64,000 nucleotides of DNA from Sphingobacterium sp. (GTDB taxonomy: Bacteria > Bacteroidota > Bacteroidia > Sphingobacteriales > Sphingobacteriaceae). The notes under the pieces were generated by a model. That model was not told the origin of the DNA. It was given only the letters and a program-made list of their open reading frames with translations, and made no database searches. The position numbers were made by a program, and so were the translations under genes. Of the stretch, positions 30,390 to 40,430 are shown piece by piece (position 1 is the first letter of the stretch; each line of letters starts with the position of its first letter). The stretch lies in assembly GCA_029239355.1 (NCBI GenBank), contig JAQZAZ010000009.1, positions 1 to 64,000 on the forward strand. The letters run 5' to 3'.

Positions 30390-30792
30390 ATAGTTCTTTG
30401 CCCCAGATTGGCATTTCTTTTTTTATGCGTTCAACAAGCTCGTCACAGGCACCAATAGCTGCCCGACGATGCGCTGAAGAAGTAAATACGAAGAAGCAGA
30501 TTTCACCTACCTGTACCATGCCCTCGCTGTGGTACACGTGCATACAGTTGACGGGATAGTTATCAAAGATTGCTTTGCGGATCTCAGCCATTTTTTGCAG
30601 CGCAAGTTCGCTGTTGATACTGTACTCAATAGCTTGAACTGATTTACCTCCGACTTGGTCAGCACGGATCTGTCCAAGAAAGACACTGTGGGCACCGATA
30701 TCGGATTTACTACCATGCTCTGCAATTACATCTGCAATCAATGACTGAGGAATGGGGCCTTGTATAAATATATCGTTTTTTTGTTTAGTCAT
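30352..30792 (-). CDS. moaE: Molybdopterin synthase catalytic subunit
   Basis: FTSSAHRRAAIGACDELVERIKKEMPIWGKE typical MoaE. Confidence 0.93.
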   Translation of the reverse strand: MTKQKNDIFIQGPIPQSLIADVIAEHGSKSDIGAHSVFLGQIRADQVGGKSVQAIEYSINSELALQKMAEIRKAIFDNYPVNCMHVYHSEGMVQVGEICFFVFTSSAHRRAAIGACDELVERIKKEMPIWGKELFEDNTHQWKTNR

Positions 30793-31891
30793 CTAAATAG
30801 TTTTTTAAAGCGATCATGCCGCCCTCCAGATGAAATACCTGTTGGCTGCTGCCTCGCTGGTCGTAGAAATATTGTGCGGCCGTAAGACTGCGTTTGCCGC
30901 TCTGACAGATAAAAACAATGCGCCTGCGGTCGATTTTTTCCAATTGCGTCGGCAATGTCCCCAGGGGAATGGAGAGATGGGGTACTTGGAGCCGGGGCGT
31001 TTCATTATACTCTCGCACATCCACAAGCAAGAGGTCGGTGGCCTCCCAGGTGGTTATCAGTTCAGCTATCGTTATACCCTGTATCTGACTACGCACTGAA
31101 GCACAATACTGAATATAATCGAAATCTTTCAATGCATTTAAGCTCCGTGGATAGGAGCTTTCATTGAAACTTGTTTGTGGTATATTAAAAGTAAATATGC
31201 CGTTATCAAGCAAGTTGATTGTCATTAGCTTATTGCTTAAAATGGTTCCTATACCTGTCAATAATTTAATAGCTTCTGTAGCTTGATGAATTCCGATCAT
31301 CCCAGGTAGCACGCCCAAAACTCCTGCAGCATTACAATCGGGCGATTCCATAGGATTGGGGGGGATCGGGAATAAATTTCTGTAAGTGGTCTTGACACCT
31401 TGTACATCCGCTACATTGAAAACTGCCAGCTGACCTTCATACTGGTAAATGGCACCAAAAACCAGAGGTTTGTCCAAGAGAAAGCAAGCATCGCATAGCA
31501 GGTAGCGTGTAGCGAAATTATCCGTACAGTCCAAAATCACATCATAGGGTTGGAGCCGTTCAGCTGCATTAGCAGGGCATAACTGCTCTACCCAAAAAGC
31601 AATGTCAATATCGGGGTTTTGTAGTCTCAATTTACGGGCTGCGACCTCAGCTTTGGCACGGCCAATGTCCATTGTATCGTAGAGTACCTGCCGGTGTAGA
31701 TTGCTCAGCTCCACACGATCATCATCAATAATACCGATATGGCCAATGCCGGCTGCAGCTAGGTACTGGAGTACCGGACAGCCTAGACCGCCAGCCCCTA
31801 CAACAAGGAGGCGTGCCGCCTGCAGCTTCTGTTGACCTACCTCGCCAAACCCTTGCAAGGCAAGCTGTCTTGTGTAACGTTCATTCTGCAT
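30785..31891 (-). CDS. moeB: MoeB/ThiF-like adenylyltransferase with C-terminal rhodanese domain
   Basis: RYTRQLALQGFGEVGQQKL, GAGGLGCPVLQYLAAAGIG, C-terminal VFICQSGKRS rhodanese loop. Confidence 0.93.
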   Translation of the reverse strand: MQNERYTRQLALQGFGEVGQQKLQAARLLVVGAGGLGCPVLQYLAAAGIGHIGIIDDDRVELSNLHRQVLYDTMDIGRAKAEVAARKLRLQNPDIDIAFWVEQLCPANAAERLQPYDVILDCTDNFATRYLLCDACFLLDKPLVFGAIYQYEGQLAVFNVADVQGVKTTYRNLFPIPPNPMESPDCNAAGVLGVLPGMIGIHQATEAIKLLTGIGTILSNKLMTINLLDNGIFTFNIPQTSFNESSYPRSLNALKDFDYIQYCASVRSQIQGITIAELITTWEATDLLLVDVREYNETPRLQVPHLSIPLGTLPTQLEKIDRRRIVFICQSGKRSLTAAQYFYDQRGSSQQVFHLEGGMIALKNYLDD

Positions 31892-31894
31892 TAC

Positions 31895-32122
31895 TTATCC
31901 TCCTGAATAGGGTGGCATCAATGCCACGACATCATTATCACGTAGGTCTACAGGTGTGTTAATAATTGTATTGTTAACAGCAACTAACAGTTTGCGATGG
32001 GAAAGTTCCGGATGTTGGCGGGATAGGGCAGTGAGCAGCTCAGCGGTGTCACCTGCTGTGACATAAAACTCTCTTTCGAGGATTTCCGTCAAAGCACCAA
32101 ATGTCTTCACTTGTATTCTCAT
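31895..32122 (-). CDS. moaD: Molybdopterin synthase sulfur carrier subunit
   Basis: 75 aa ubiquitin-like, ends VALMPPYSGG. Confidence 0.9.
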   Translation of the reverse strand: MRIQVKTFGALTEILEREFYVTAGDTAELLTALSRQHPELSHRKLLVAVNNTIINTPVDLRDNDVVALMPPYSGG

Positions 32123-32625
32123 TTTTCGATACGTTTAATGTGGATATAATTCAGTCCTTTTACATAACGTCGGCCTGTGGCGACATCCGCGGTAGAAAGG
32201 AGTACATAGGGACCTTTTTCTTTGCCTTGGCTGGCGTGTTCAATATTGGTAACCAGCAGGGTATGATCACCGACGCTGGTGTTGAATAGCTCGTTCCACG
32301 AAAATACAACTTTATAGCCGTCGGTAGCCTCGCAAATTATATAATATTCGCTGAGTGCTTTCGGGGATTCAACAGGAAAGGTAATGTCTTTCAACAGGTC
32401 CTTTAGCAGACCACCCTGGATATTTTTGAGGGTGGACCGATAAGCACCCGTATGGTTATAAATCCGCACGCTATCGAGCGAGTGTGCTGGAAGCCGCCTA
32501 ATCTGCTCAAAAGTTATATTGGTTTCTTGCTTTCCCAAGACAGTAACGCCAATGTTGGCAGGTTGTTGCCCATTGAGAGGAAAATACAAAATAGATAGAA
32601 TGAAGAAAACAAACGTTATGCGCAT
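32119..32625 (-). CDS. Secreted molybdopterin-oxidoreductase-like (SUOX-fold) protein
   Basis: Signal peptide; ITFEQIRRLP, QGGLLKDLL, DGYKVVFSWNELFN resemble SUOX-fold domains. Confidence 0.6.
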   Translation of the reverse strand: MRITFVFFILSILYFPLNGQQPANIGVTVLGKQETNITFEQIRRLPAHSLDSVRIYNHTGAYRSTLKNIQGGLLKDLLKDITFPVESPKALSEYYIICEATDGYKVVFSWNELFNTSVGDHTLLVTNIEHASQGKEKGPYVLLSTADVATGRRYVKGLNYIHIKRIEK

Positions 32626-32634
32626 ACCTTTATT

Positions 32635-33369
32635 TTAAGCTGTTGTAAATAATAATTTATATGCCGCTACCAAAAGTACGGTGGCAAGTACATATTTTAA
32701 AACATCTTGTTTTAATATTTTTGATCCTAGATAAGCACCCAATAGGCCACCCGAGAACGCGACGGCAATGTAGACCCACATGTGTACATTAAATGAAATG
32801 CCCTTTGTAAGCATACCGCCCAGTCCTGACAATGAATTTACGAAAATAAATGCAGCGCTGATAGCTGCAGTTTGTTTTTGATCGGTCCATTTGAGTAAGA
32901 TCAAAAAGGGCGACAGGATAATTCCGCCACCGATTCCAATCATGCCGGACAACAGACCAACAACAGCACCGATCACAAGTGCCCCTAGCGTATTAAATGA
33001 TTTGAGCTCATCCGCTGATGGACTCCTAAAAAAGAAAAAGCGAAAGACCGGGAAGAGTAGCAATAGACCCAGCAATCGTTTATAAAGATGATCCTCAAGG
33101 GTGATCATGCCACCAATAAATGCCATTGGCACAGATGAAGCAGCCACCATCAAAAACAGATTGCGTTTAAAATAATTGCCTCTGTAATATTGGATAAATG
33201 AGGTTAACGAAACAAAAAGATTAAGCACGAGTGCTGTAGGTTTCATCTCCTGGGGAGCAATACCATAGAGCGCCATCAAAGCTAGATAACCACTGGCGCC
33301 ACCATGTCCCACAGCGGCGTAGAGGAATGCGAGAATAAACAGAAAGAAATAGAAGAGTTCAAACTGCAT
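32635..33369 (-). CDS. Sulfite exporter TauE/SafE family protein
   Basis: GHGGASGYLALMALYG, GLLSGMIGIGGGIILSPFLIL. Confidence 0.88.
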   Translation of the reverse strand: MQFELFYFFLFILAFLYAAVGHGGASGYLALMALYGIAPQEMKPTALVLNLFVSLTSFIQYYRGNYFKRNLFLMVAASSVPMAFIGGMITLEDHLYKRLLGLLLLFPVFRFFFFRSPSADELKSFNTLGALVIGAVVGLLSGMIGIGGGIILSPFLILLKWTDQKQTAAISAAFIFVNSLSGLGGMLTKGISFNVHMWVYIAVAFSGGLLGAYLGSKILKQDVLKYVLATVLLVAAYKLLFTTA

Positions 33370-33375
33370 GGCTCG

Positions 33376-35145
33376 TTAGGTTAAAAGATGTATAAAAACT
33401 TCGTCGCCCACTGCACAGCCTTCGGTATCCTCTTCTAGGATCAATAGGCAATTAGCCTGTGCATAGGAGTGGAGTCTATAAGACTCCTGTGCATGGAGAG
33501 GTTCGACTGTATGCCCATCATAGTGCGCTTTCAGAAAGTGGGTCAGACCAGGTTTTTTGCTGTATGCATGGGTAGTATGTGTTTTGATGCGGCGGTTGTG
33601 GTGGGGGAGCTGCATGATCTGTTCCAAAGCCGGCTTAACATATAGATAAAAGCAGGTCAGTGCTGAGGAAGGATTGCCAGGCAGTCCAAAAACTATTTTT
33701 TGCTCCCGCGTACCAAAAAATAGGGGTTTTCCCGGTTTCTGTCGGATGCGATGGAAACGTTGCTTTACACCACAGCTCTTTGCAACGTCCACGACATAAT
33801 CGTAGTCGCCTACACTTACACCACCCACTAAAAGTACAATATCGGCTGTTTTCAGTGCCTCTTGCAATGCGTGTTTAAGTTGCTGTTTGTCGTCCAGCAC
33901 ATGTTGGCATTCGGCACTAGATATTCCCACTTGTTGCAAAGCAGCCTTCAGCTGATAAGAATTGGATTCATAAACTTCGCCATATCCAATCCTGCCCCCC
34001 GCCGCTCTCAGTTCGTCACCGGTGAGGATAATATGGATTTTGGGTGGAGCGTATACCGTCACCTCACTACAGCCAATGTTGGCTAGATAACCGATAGCAG
34101 CGGGTGTCAGGCTGGTTCCAGGGAGCATTGCGACGGCCCCAGCACTGATTTCAGCGCCCTCGGGGCGGACATTATCCCCCAGTTTTAGTGCCTCGTCCTG
34201 TATGCGGATCGTATTTGTTTTATTTACAACCACTTTTTCCTGCATCACGACGGTGTCAGCACCCAATGGTAGTGGTGCGCCTGTATAGATGCGCATGGCC
34301 TGTCCGCTGTGTAGTGTCCTAGGTGTTGTAGTGCCGGCGGGTATCTTGTCTACAACAGGAAGGTCCTGTTCGCTATCGGCATAACGGATGGCATAACCGT
34401 CCATGGAAGACTGCGCAAAGCCCGGAATGGCTTGTGAAGCGATTACAGTACGGGATAGCGTATGTCCAAGTGCATCTTGAATGGCTACTCGCTGTTCCTG
34501 CGAGGCAGGGATATAATGATGAATAATATCTTTCGCTTGTTGAACACTGATAAATTGATGCGGCAGATTGAAGTAGTCCTCTTGGGTATCCACATCGTAT
34601 TTTGCGGGTTCATAAAGGAGTATTGCCCGGTCATCAGGGTATTGCTCAGCAAGTTTCTTAGCGCCCTTTTGGCCTTCAAGCTGCATCAGGCTATCAAAAT
34701 ATTTTTTTTCAAAAAGAACCGGTGCACCCCATGTTCCTGCAAAGCCCGTAGCGACAATACCTTTCCCGCTGCTATCGGCAAGGTGAATAAGCTGCTGAAA
34801 GAAGTGTTGATCCACAAAGGGCTGATCGCATAAGCTAATAATGCAACGGTCCAGAAGCGGCTGATTTTCCAACATATCCTTCAATCCCACAATAATGGAG
34901 CTCGATAAACCAGTCGCCCAACGCGGATTGATCACGATGTTCACGTTACTATGCTGTAAGGTTGAATGGATTGGATCGGGGTAGGCGCCGATAACTACCG
35001 TGACAACGACATCCGGGACCGCCAAGGCCTCCCTGCTGATGCGTTTCAAGAGAGATTCACCTTCAAATTCGAGCAATTGCTTGGGAAGCCCAAGCCGTGA
35101 AGAATTGCCCGCCGCTAATATGATTATACCTGTATGTTTCGTCAT
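33376..35145 (-). CDS. Fusion of MocA-like nucleotidyltransferase and MoeA molybdopterin molybdotransferase
   Basis: N-terminal IILAAGNSSRLGLPKQLLEFEGESLL; C-terminal MoeA motifs SSMDGYAIRY, GVSVGDYDYV, GLPGNPSSALTCF. Confidence 0.9.
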   Translation of the reverse strand: MTKHTGIIILAAGNSSRLGLPKQLLEFEGESLLKRISREALAVPDVVVTVVIGAYPDPIHSTLQHSNVNIVINPRWATGLSSSIIVGLKDMLENQPLLDRCIISLCDQPFVDQHFFQQLIHLADSSGKGIVATGFAGTWGAPVLFEKKYFDSLMQLEGQKGAKKLAEQYPDDRAILLYEPAKYDVDTQEDYFNLPHQFISVQQAKDIIHHYIPASQEQRVAIQDALGHTLSRTVIASQAIPGFAQSSMDGYAIRYADSEQDLPVVDKIPAGTTTPRTLHSGQAMRIYTGAPLPLGADTVVMQEKVVVNKTNTIRIQDEALKLGDNVRPEGAEISAGAVAMLPGTSLTPAAIGYLANIGCSEVTVYAPPKIHIILTGDELRAAGGRIGYGEVYESNSYQLKAALQQVGISSAECQHVLDDKQQLKHALQEALKTADIVLLVGGVSVGDYDYVVDVAKSCGVKQRFHRIRQKPGKPLFFGTREQKIVFGLPGNPSSALTCFYLYVKPALEQIMQLPHHNRRIKTHTTHAYSKKPGLTHFLKAHYDGHTVEPLHAQESYRLHSYAQANCLLILEEDTEGCAVGDEVFIHLLT

Positions 35146-36122
35146 CCACCAATTGTAATCATACTCCGATTTTTCAGAAAATCGGTGTCTATATGTTCAA
35201 AATTTGTCGCTAATTGCCCACCAAGCTTTTGTGCTTTGGAAAGTATATTTTCCTGAATCAATGGCAGTACTTCACCACCGGCCCGCAAAACTGTCAATAG
35301 ATCTGTCTCATCAGCGGAAAACAAACAATTTTTAAGTTTACCGTCAGCGGTGAGTCGTATGCGGTTGCAGCCGGCACAAAAGGGTGCCGTCATCGTACTG
35401 ATAATTGCGATACGCCCAGCATGACCGGCAATTGAAAATGCTTTGGCCGTATCATGAGGACCTGCTGTAATAGATTCTGTTGTATAAACAGAATGTATTT
35501 TATTTAGTATATCGACCTGAGTATATACTTGGTTGCTGGTCCACTTATTCCCGCTAAATGGCATGAATTCGATAAATCGTATTTCAAGAGGATTGGCTTT
35601 GGTTAGAGCTACAAAGTCAAGGATCTCGTCCTCGTTGATCCCTTTCATCACCACCATGTTGATCTTAGTGCGGATGCCGTGCTGCAGGAGAAGATCAATA
35701 TTAGCACGCACGCGTTCGAAGTAATCCCTCCGGGTAATCTTAAAAAAACGCTCCGATCGTAAAGTATCTAGACTGATGTTGATGCTTTTGAACTGTGCTG
35801 TCACTAATTGAGGCAACATATCGTCAATCCGTATGCCATTGCTGGTCATATGCAGTTCGACTGGTAGTTGAGCTAAACGTTCGATAATGGCCGGAGCATC
35901 TTTGCGTACCAGAGGTTCACCACCAGTGAGACGGATCTTGCTAATACCTTGCATTACAAATAGCTGGGTCAATTGCGCAATCTCGTCGACTTGCATCAGA
36001 CGGTTATGTGGAGTAAAACTATATTCTTCCTCCGGCATACAATAGAAACAACGTAGATTGCAGTTATCGGTGAGCGATATCCGTAAATAGTTGTGTATAC
36101 GTCCAAATGTATCCTTGAGCAT
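35142..36122 (-). CDS. moaA: GTP 3',8-cyclase MoaA
   Basis: DNCNLRCFYCMPEEE radical SAM motif, second CxxC, C-terminal GG. Confidence 0.95.
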   Translation of the reverse strand: MLKDTFGRIHNYLRISLTDNCNLRCFYCMPEEEYSFTPHNRLMQVDEIAQLTQLFVMQGISKIRLTGGEPLVRKDAPAIIERLAQLPVELHMTSNGIRIDDMLPQLVTAQFKSINISLDTLRSERFFKITRRDYFERVRANIDLLLQHGIRTKINMVVMKGINEDEILDFVALTKANPLEIRFIEFMPFSGNKWTSNQVYTQVDILNKIHSVYTTESITAGPHDTAKAFSIAGHAGRIAIISTMTAPFCAGCNRIRLTADGKLKNCLFSADETDLLTVLRAGGEVLPLIQENILSKAQKLGGQLATNFEHIDTDFLKNRSMITIGG

Positions 36123-36128
36123 AGCGTT

Positions 36129-37259
36129 TTAAAGTATTAAGGGATTTTCCGTATGTATTTTTGTCGCCAGAAATTTGAGCGAACCCCCACGACGATTACT
36201 TAGTACAGCCTTGATTTCAGCGACAATAGCGATTGCGATTTCTTCGGAAGTTTCAGCACCAATATCAAGCCCCACAGGGCCATGAACAATTTCTTTCTGC
36301 GTTTCAGTAAGTTCGAGCCCTGCTTGTTTAAGATCCTCAAACATCCGAAGTAGTTTTGTCTTTGGCCCCAACGAACCAATGTAGCTGGTAGGCGTATGAA
36401 TTAAATTTTTTAGGAGCGTTAGGTCATAGTGATAATTATGTGTCATCAGTACAATAGCCGTACATGGATCGATGTTTATTTTTTGAAGCACCTCATCTGC
36501 CGCAGATAGGATGAGCTGATCAGCCTTGGGGAATCGTGCTGCTGTCACATGGCTGGCCCGCCCCTCGACGACGATGACTTCCCAGCCCAGCAGCTTAGCT
36601 GTGTCCACAAGAGGCTGGACATCATTGCCCGCTCCAGCAATGATTAGCTGTATGTTTGGGACGAGGTATTCAATAAAGGCCTCGCAATGTTTTCCGTCTA
36701 GCTGGACCGCCGCAAGGACAGATTGCCGTTTTGTGGTGGCGAGCACAATATGATCGGCTAGCTTCGATAATAAAGGGTCGGATATGGACTTTTTATCCCG
36801 ATAGCTATTGATTACAAGGCTACTTCCGCGTTGTTCACTTAATCTGTGTGTTGAAAAACAGGTAATCAACAGTATCTCAGCACGCTGCTTTAATACGCAT
36901 TCCAACAGTGCAATGGGATGGTTGGTCTGTTGCAAGTCAACGTATTCAAAAAGAATATGGATAATCCCATTGCATCCGAGCTGTAAACCAATTGCTGAGC
37001 CCTCCTCAGTATTTGTATCGTAACTAACAAGTCTATTTTTGCGCTGGTGTATCGCCAATAAGGCCTTTTTCAACGCATCACCTTCGAGACAGCCACCGCT
37101 GATTGCACCTGTCATGTGTCCATCTTCGGTTACCAACATACGGGCACCAGGCCTGCGGTACGAGGAACCCTCGACCTTGACCACTGTCGCGAGGGCCATC
37201 GAACGGTTTTCGGAAGCGGCTACACCTGCAGCTATCAAAATGTCTCTTATCTCTTTCAT
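36129..37259 (-). CDS. XdhC family protein (Moco insertion/sulfuration)
   Basis: SSYRRPGARMLVTEDGHMTGAISGGCLEGD; TSYIGSLGPKTK; GLDIGAETSEEIAIAIVAEI. Confidence 0.9.
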   Translation of the reverse strand: MKEIRDILIAAGVAASENRSMALATVVKVEGSSYRRPGARMLVTEDGHMTGAISGGCLEGDALKKALLAIHQRKNRLVSYDTNTEEGSAIGLQLGCNGIIHILFEYVDLQQTNHPIALLECVLKQRAEILLITCFSTHRLSEQRGSSLVINSYRDKKSISDPLLSKLADHIVLATTKRQSVLAAVQLDGKHCEAFIEYLVPNIQLIIAGAGNDVQPLVDTAKLLGWEVIVVEGRASHVTAARFPKADQLILSAADEVLQKINIDPCTAIVLMTHNYHYDLTLLKNLIHTPTSYIGSLGPKTKLLRMFEDLKQAGLELTETQKEIVHGPVGLDIGAETSEEIAIAIVAEIKAVLSNRRGGSLKFLATKIHTENPLIL

Positions 37260-37534
37260 GCAAATACGGGCAATGCTATAATCATTAAATTGAACAGTGC
37301 TTTTATTACAATACCGTTTACCAAATTTAACGATTTACATGGTAAAAAACACGAAAACTGTAATAATGGCAAAAACATCCATAAAATCTACAATTAATTG
37401 ATTAATTTAAATAAGAATTTTGATGCTGAATGTGCTGAAAGCGAATGCATAAGTGAAAATTTGTCTTATTATTACGGCAAAACAAAACCAATTGATTAAA
37501 TGAAATTTGTAGAAGCAAGAAAAAAATAACGATT

Positions 37535-38005
37535 ATGGCAAAATATTCAATTTTGGTAAACGGTAAAAAGCATGATGTTGATGTCATGGAAGATATGCCT
37601 TTACTGTGGGTGCTCCGCGATATTATTGGTCTGAAGGGGACCAAATTTGGCTGTGGGAAAGCCCTGTGCGGCGCGTGCACAGTGCACCTCAATGATACCG
37701 CAATCCGATCCTGTTCATTTCCAATTTCAGCAATAGGATATGGTAAAGTGACCACGATAGAAGGTCTCTCTGAAGCCGGGGATCATCCTGTTCAGGAAGC
37801 CTGGGAGAAATTTGTGGTCCCTCAATGTGGCTATTGCCAGACAGGGCAGATTATGAACGCAGCTGCGCTGTTGAAAAAAAATGCCAAACCTTCAGAACAG
37901 GAAATCGAACAGGCCATGCAAGGCAATTTATGTCGTTGTGGAACATATAATCGAATTAAAGCTGCCATCTTGGAAGCGGCCGGTACGCCGGTTACAGCCG
38001 GGTAG
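37535..38005 (+). CDS. (2Fe-2S)-binding subunit of isoquinoline 1-oxidoreductase-type hydroxylase (IorA-like)
   Basis: [40 protein letters not shown]. Confidence 0.93.
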   Translation: MAKYSILVNGKKHDVDVMEDMPLLWVLRDIIGLKGTKFGCGKALCGACTVHLNDTAIRSCSFPISAIGYGKVTTIEGLSEAGDHPVQEAWEKFVVPQCGYCQTGQIMNAAALLKKNAKPSEQEIEQAMQGNLCRCGTYNRIKAAILEAAGTPVTAG

Positions 38006-38029
38006 GGCTTCACTTAAAGCAGAGATAGC

Positions 38030-40321
38030 ATGAATATATTAACTCCTTTTCAAAAAAGAAAGACGGCAAGGGTCGATTCGGAGATTTTTAGTGTTTCCAG
38101 ACGTGACTTTTTAAAAACCAGTGGCCTGCTTACCGGTGGACTGATACTCGGCGTTAGTTTTTTTAGCTGTGACAGTAAAGGTAAGAAGCTGGCAACTTTG
38201 GCTCCCAATGTCTATCTGAGCGTAGCTTCAGATGGCAAAGTAACGATTGTCGCCCATCGATCAGAGATGGGACAGGGGATTCGAACCTCGCTTCCGCTGA
38301 TCATAGCTGATGAAATGGGGGCCGATTGGAATAAGGTGGAAATTATACAAGCCGAAGGAGATGAAAAGAAATATGGAAATCAAAATACTGATGGTTCATT
38401 CTCGGTACGGATGTTCTATAAACCCATGCGGGAGGCTGGAGCCATTGTTAGGTTATTGCTCCTGCGTGCTGCCGCCAAAGAATGGCAGATTGACGTAACT
38501 AAGTTAGATACCCAAAATGGACAGGTTATCCAACTTGGATCAAGTAGGAAGAAAGATTTTGGGGATCTGGTGCAAACGGCCTTGTCCCTGCCAGTTCCAA
38601 AAGTTTCCGAGATCAAGCTGAAGGACAGGCAGCACTTCAATATGATTGGGAAAGAAACCCCGATTATTGATTTGCACGATATTGTAACAGGCAAAGCAGT
38701 TTTCGGGATCGATGCTATTGTCGAAGGAATGAAAATCGCCGTGATCAAGCGCTGTCCTGTGGTTGGGGGAAGTGTAAAGTCGGTCAACGATCGTAAAGCA
38801 CTTGCTGTACCTGGTGTCGTCAAAGTGATTACAATCAAAGGTGCAGGCCTGCCAGCAACCCTGTCAAGACCACTTAGTGGCGTGGCCGTGATTGCTGAAA
38901 ATACTTGGGCAGCGATCAAAGCACGCGATCTATTAGAGGTGGAATGGGAATTGGGTGCAAATGCGAGCTACAACTCTGCCATACAGATTGAAGAGCTCAA
39001 GCAGGTGGTTGGGCAGGAGGGAACGCTTCGGCGTAAGCGGGGCGATTTCGATGCTGCCAAGGCGAATGCAAAAAAAGTGATTGAACATACCTATATAGCA
39101 CCCTACCTGGCGCATGCAACCATTGAACCCCCCTGCGCGCTGGCTATCGTGACAAACGGAAGCTGTGAAATATGGGCATGCACACAGAATCCCCAAGGCG
39201 CACGTGATGCTGTGGCCAAGGAGCTGGGAGTTGCCGCGGAAAAGGTAAAAATGAATGTTACACTGCTTGGAGGAGGATTCGGGCGAAAGTCTAAACCTGA
39301 CTTTATACTCGAGGCGGCTATTCTTGCCAAGGAATCCGGTCTGCCTATTAAAGTACAGTGGACACGGGAAGATGATATCCGTCACGATTACTATCATGCA
39401 ATGAGCGTGCAACGCATTGTGGCGACCATCGATAGCCAAAATAAATTGAGCGGCTGGGCACATCATATTGCCAATCCATCCATCTCTGCGACGGAAGACC
39501 AAGCCGTTGTACAACCCAGTGATGGTGAATTAATGTTGGGCGCCTCGGATTTCCCGTACAACGTGCCAGCTATCAATATTGCAACACATGATGCAAAGGC
39601 ACATCTGCGGATTGGTTGGTTGAGATCGGTTCGCAATATTCCGCAAGTATTTGCCGCAGCAACCATGCTGGACGAAATTGCAGAAGCAAGAGGCCTGGAC
39701 GCTGTAGCCAATGCATTGGAATTGCTTGGAGAAGATCGCCATATTACTTTCGAACAAGAATTAATCAAGACAACCTATCCCAACTATGGTGAAAAGATCG
39801 AAGACTATCCCTGGGAAACCAGTCGAATGAAAAAAGTGATTGAACGGGTCGCTAAAGAATCGGGTTGGGGAAAAAGTATGCCTGCAGGTAGCGCACTTGG
39901 CTTTGCTGCACATAAAAGCTTTCTGACCTATGTCGCTTGTGTAGTGGAAGTAAAAGTTAGTCAGGATAAAAAAATTAGTATCCCCAATGTGTACTATGCA
40001 GTTGACTGTGGGTTGGCGGTCAATGTGGACCGGATCAAATCGCAGTTTGAGGGTGGGGCACAATTTTCAGCCAGCTTTGCGCTAAAAAGCGCGATTACGG
40101 TAAAAAATGGGGAGGTAGAGCAGAGTAACTTTGACGGCTATCAGATTATCCGGATGCCTGATTCGCCTAAACAGATCCATGTGTATATCCTAGATAGTGA
40201 TGCGAAGCCTACGGGCGTAGGCGAGCCTCCAGTACCACCGTTTACGCCAGCGCTCTGCAATGCAATTTACGCTGCTACTGGAAAACGGATCTATACACTT
40301 CCAATTGATCTGACTGTTTAG
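38030..40321 (+). CDS. Molybdopterin-binding subunit of xanthine-dehydrogenase-family oxidoreductase (IorB-like), Tat signal
   Basis: SRRDFLKTSG twin-arginine; GGGFGRKSKPDF; GVGEPPVPPFTPALCNAI. Confidence 0.93.
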   Translation: MNILTPFQKRKTARVDSEIFSVSRRDFLKTSGLLTGGLILGVSFFSCDSKGKKLATLAPNVYLSVASDGKVTIVAHRSEMGQGIRTSLPLIIADEMGADWNKVEIIQAEGDEKKYGNQNTDGSFSVRMFYKPMREAGAIVRLLLLRAAAKEWQIDVTKLDTQNGQVIQLGSSRKKDFGDLVQTALSLPVPKVSEIKLKDRQHFNMIGKETPIIDLHDIVTGKAVFGIDAIVEGMKIAVIKRCPVVGGSVKSVNDRKALAVPGVVKVITIKGAGLPATLSRPLSGVAVIAENTWAAIKARDLLEVEWELGANASYNSAIQIEELKQVVGQEGTLRRKRGDFDAAKANAKKVIEHTYIAPYLAHATIEPPCALAIVTNGSCEIWACTQNPQGARDAVAKELGVAAEKVKMNVTLLGGGFGRKSKPDFILEAAILAKESGLPIKVQWTREDDIRHDYYHAMSVQRIVATIDSQNKLSGWAHHIANPSISATEDQAVVQPSDGELMLGASDFPYNVPAINIATHDAKAHLRIGWLRSVRNIPQVFAAATMLDEIAEARGLDAVANALELLGEDRHITFEQELIKTTYPNYGEKIEDYPWETSRMKKVIERVAKESGWGKSMPAGSALGFAAHKSFLTYVACVVEVKVSQDKKISIPNVYYAVDCGLAVNVDRIKSQFEGGAQFSASFALKSAITVKNGEVEQSNFDGYQIIRMPDSPKQIHVYILDSDAKPTGVGEPPVPPFTPALCNAIYAATGKRIYTLPIDLTV

Positions 40322-40359
40322 CAAATCAATTTTCTTTAAGAGTGCGAATAAAAGATATA

Positions 40360-40385
40360 CGAGAGCCTGTACAACTAGGCTCTCG
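40360..40385. terminator. Hairpin between convergent iorB-like and mobA-like genes
   Basis: CGAGAGCCT-gtacaact-AGGCTCTCG. Confidence 0.7.
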
Positions 40386-40430
40386 CTATTTACTGACAAG
40401 AAAGTAGATCAACGCGCTAAAGCGAGTACC

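Noticed and set aside
38933-39514. 193 aa minus-strand ORF inside the iorB-like gene
   Set aside because: Antisense to a strongly supported molybdo-enzyme; composition fits a shadow frame.
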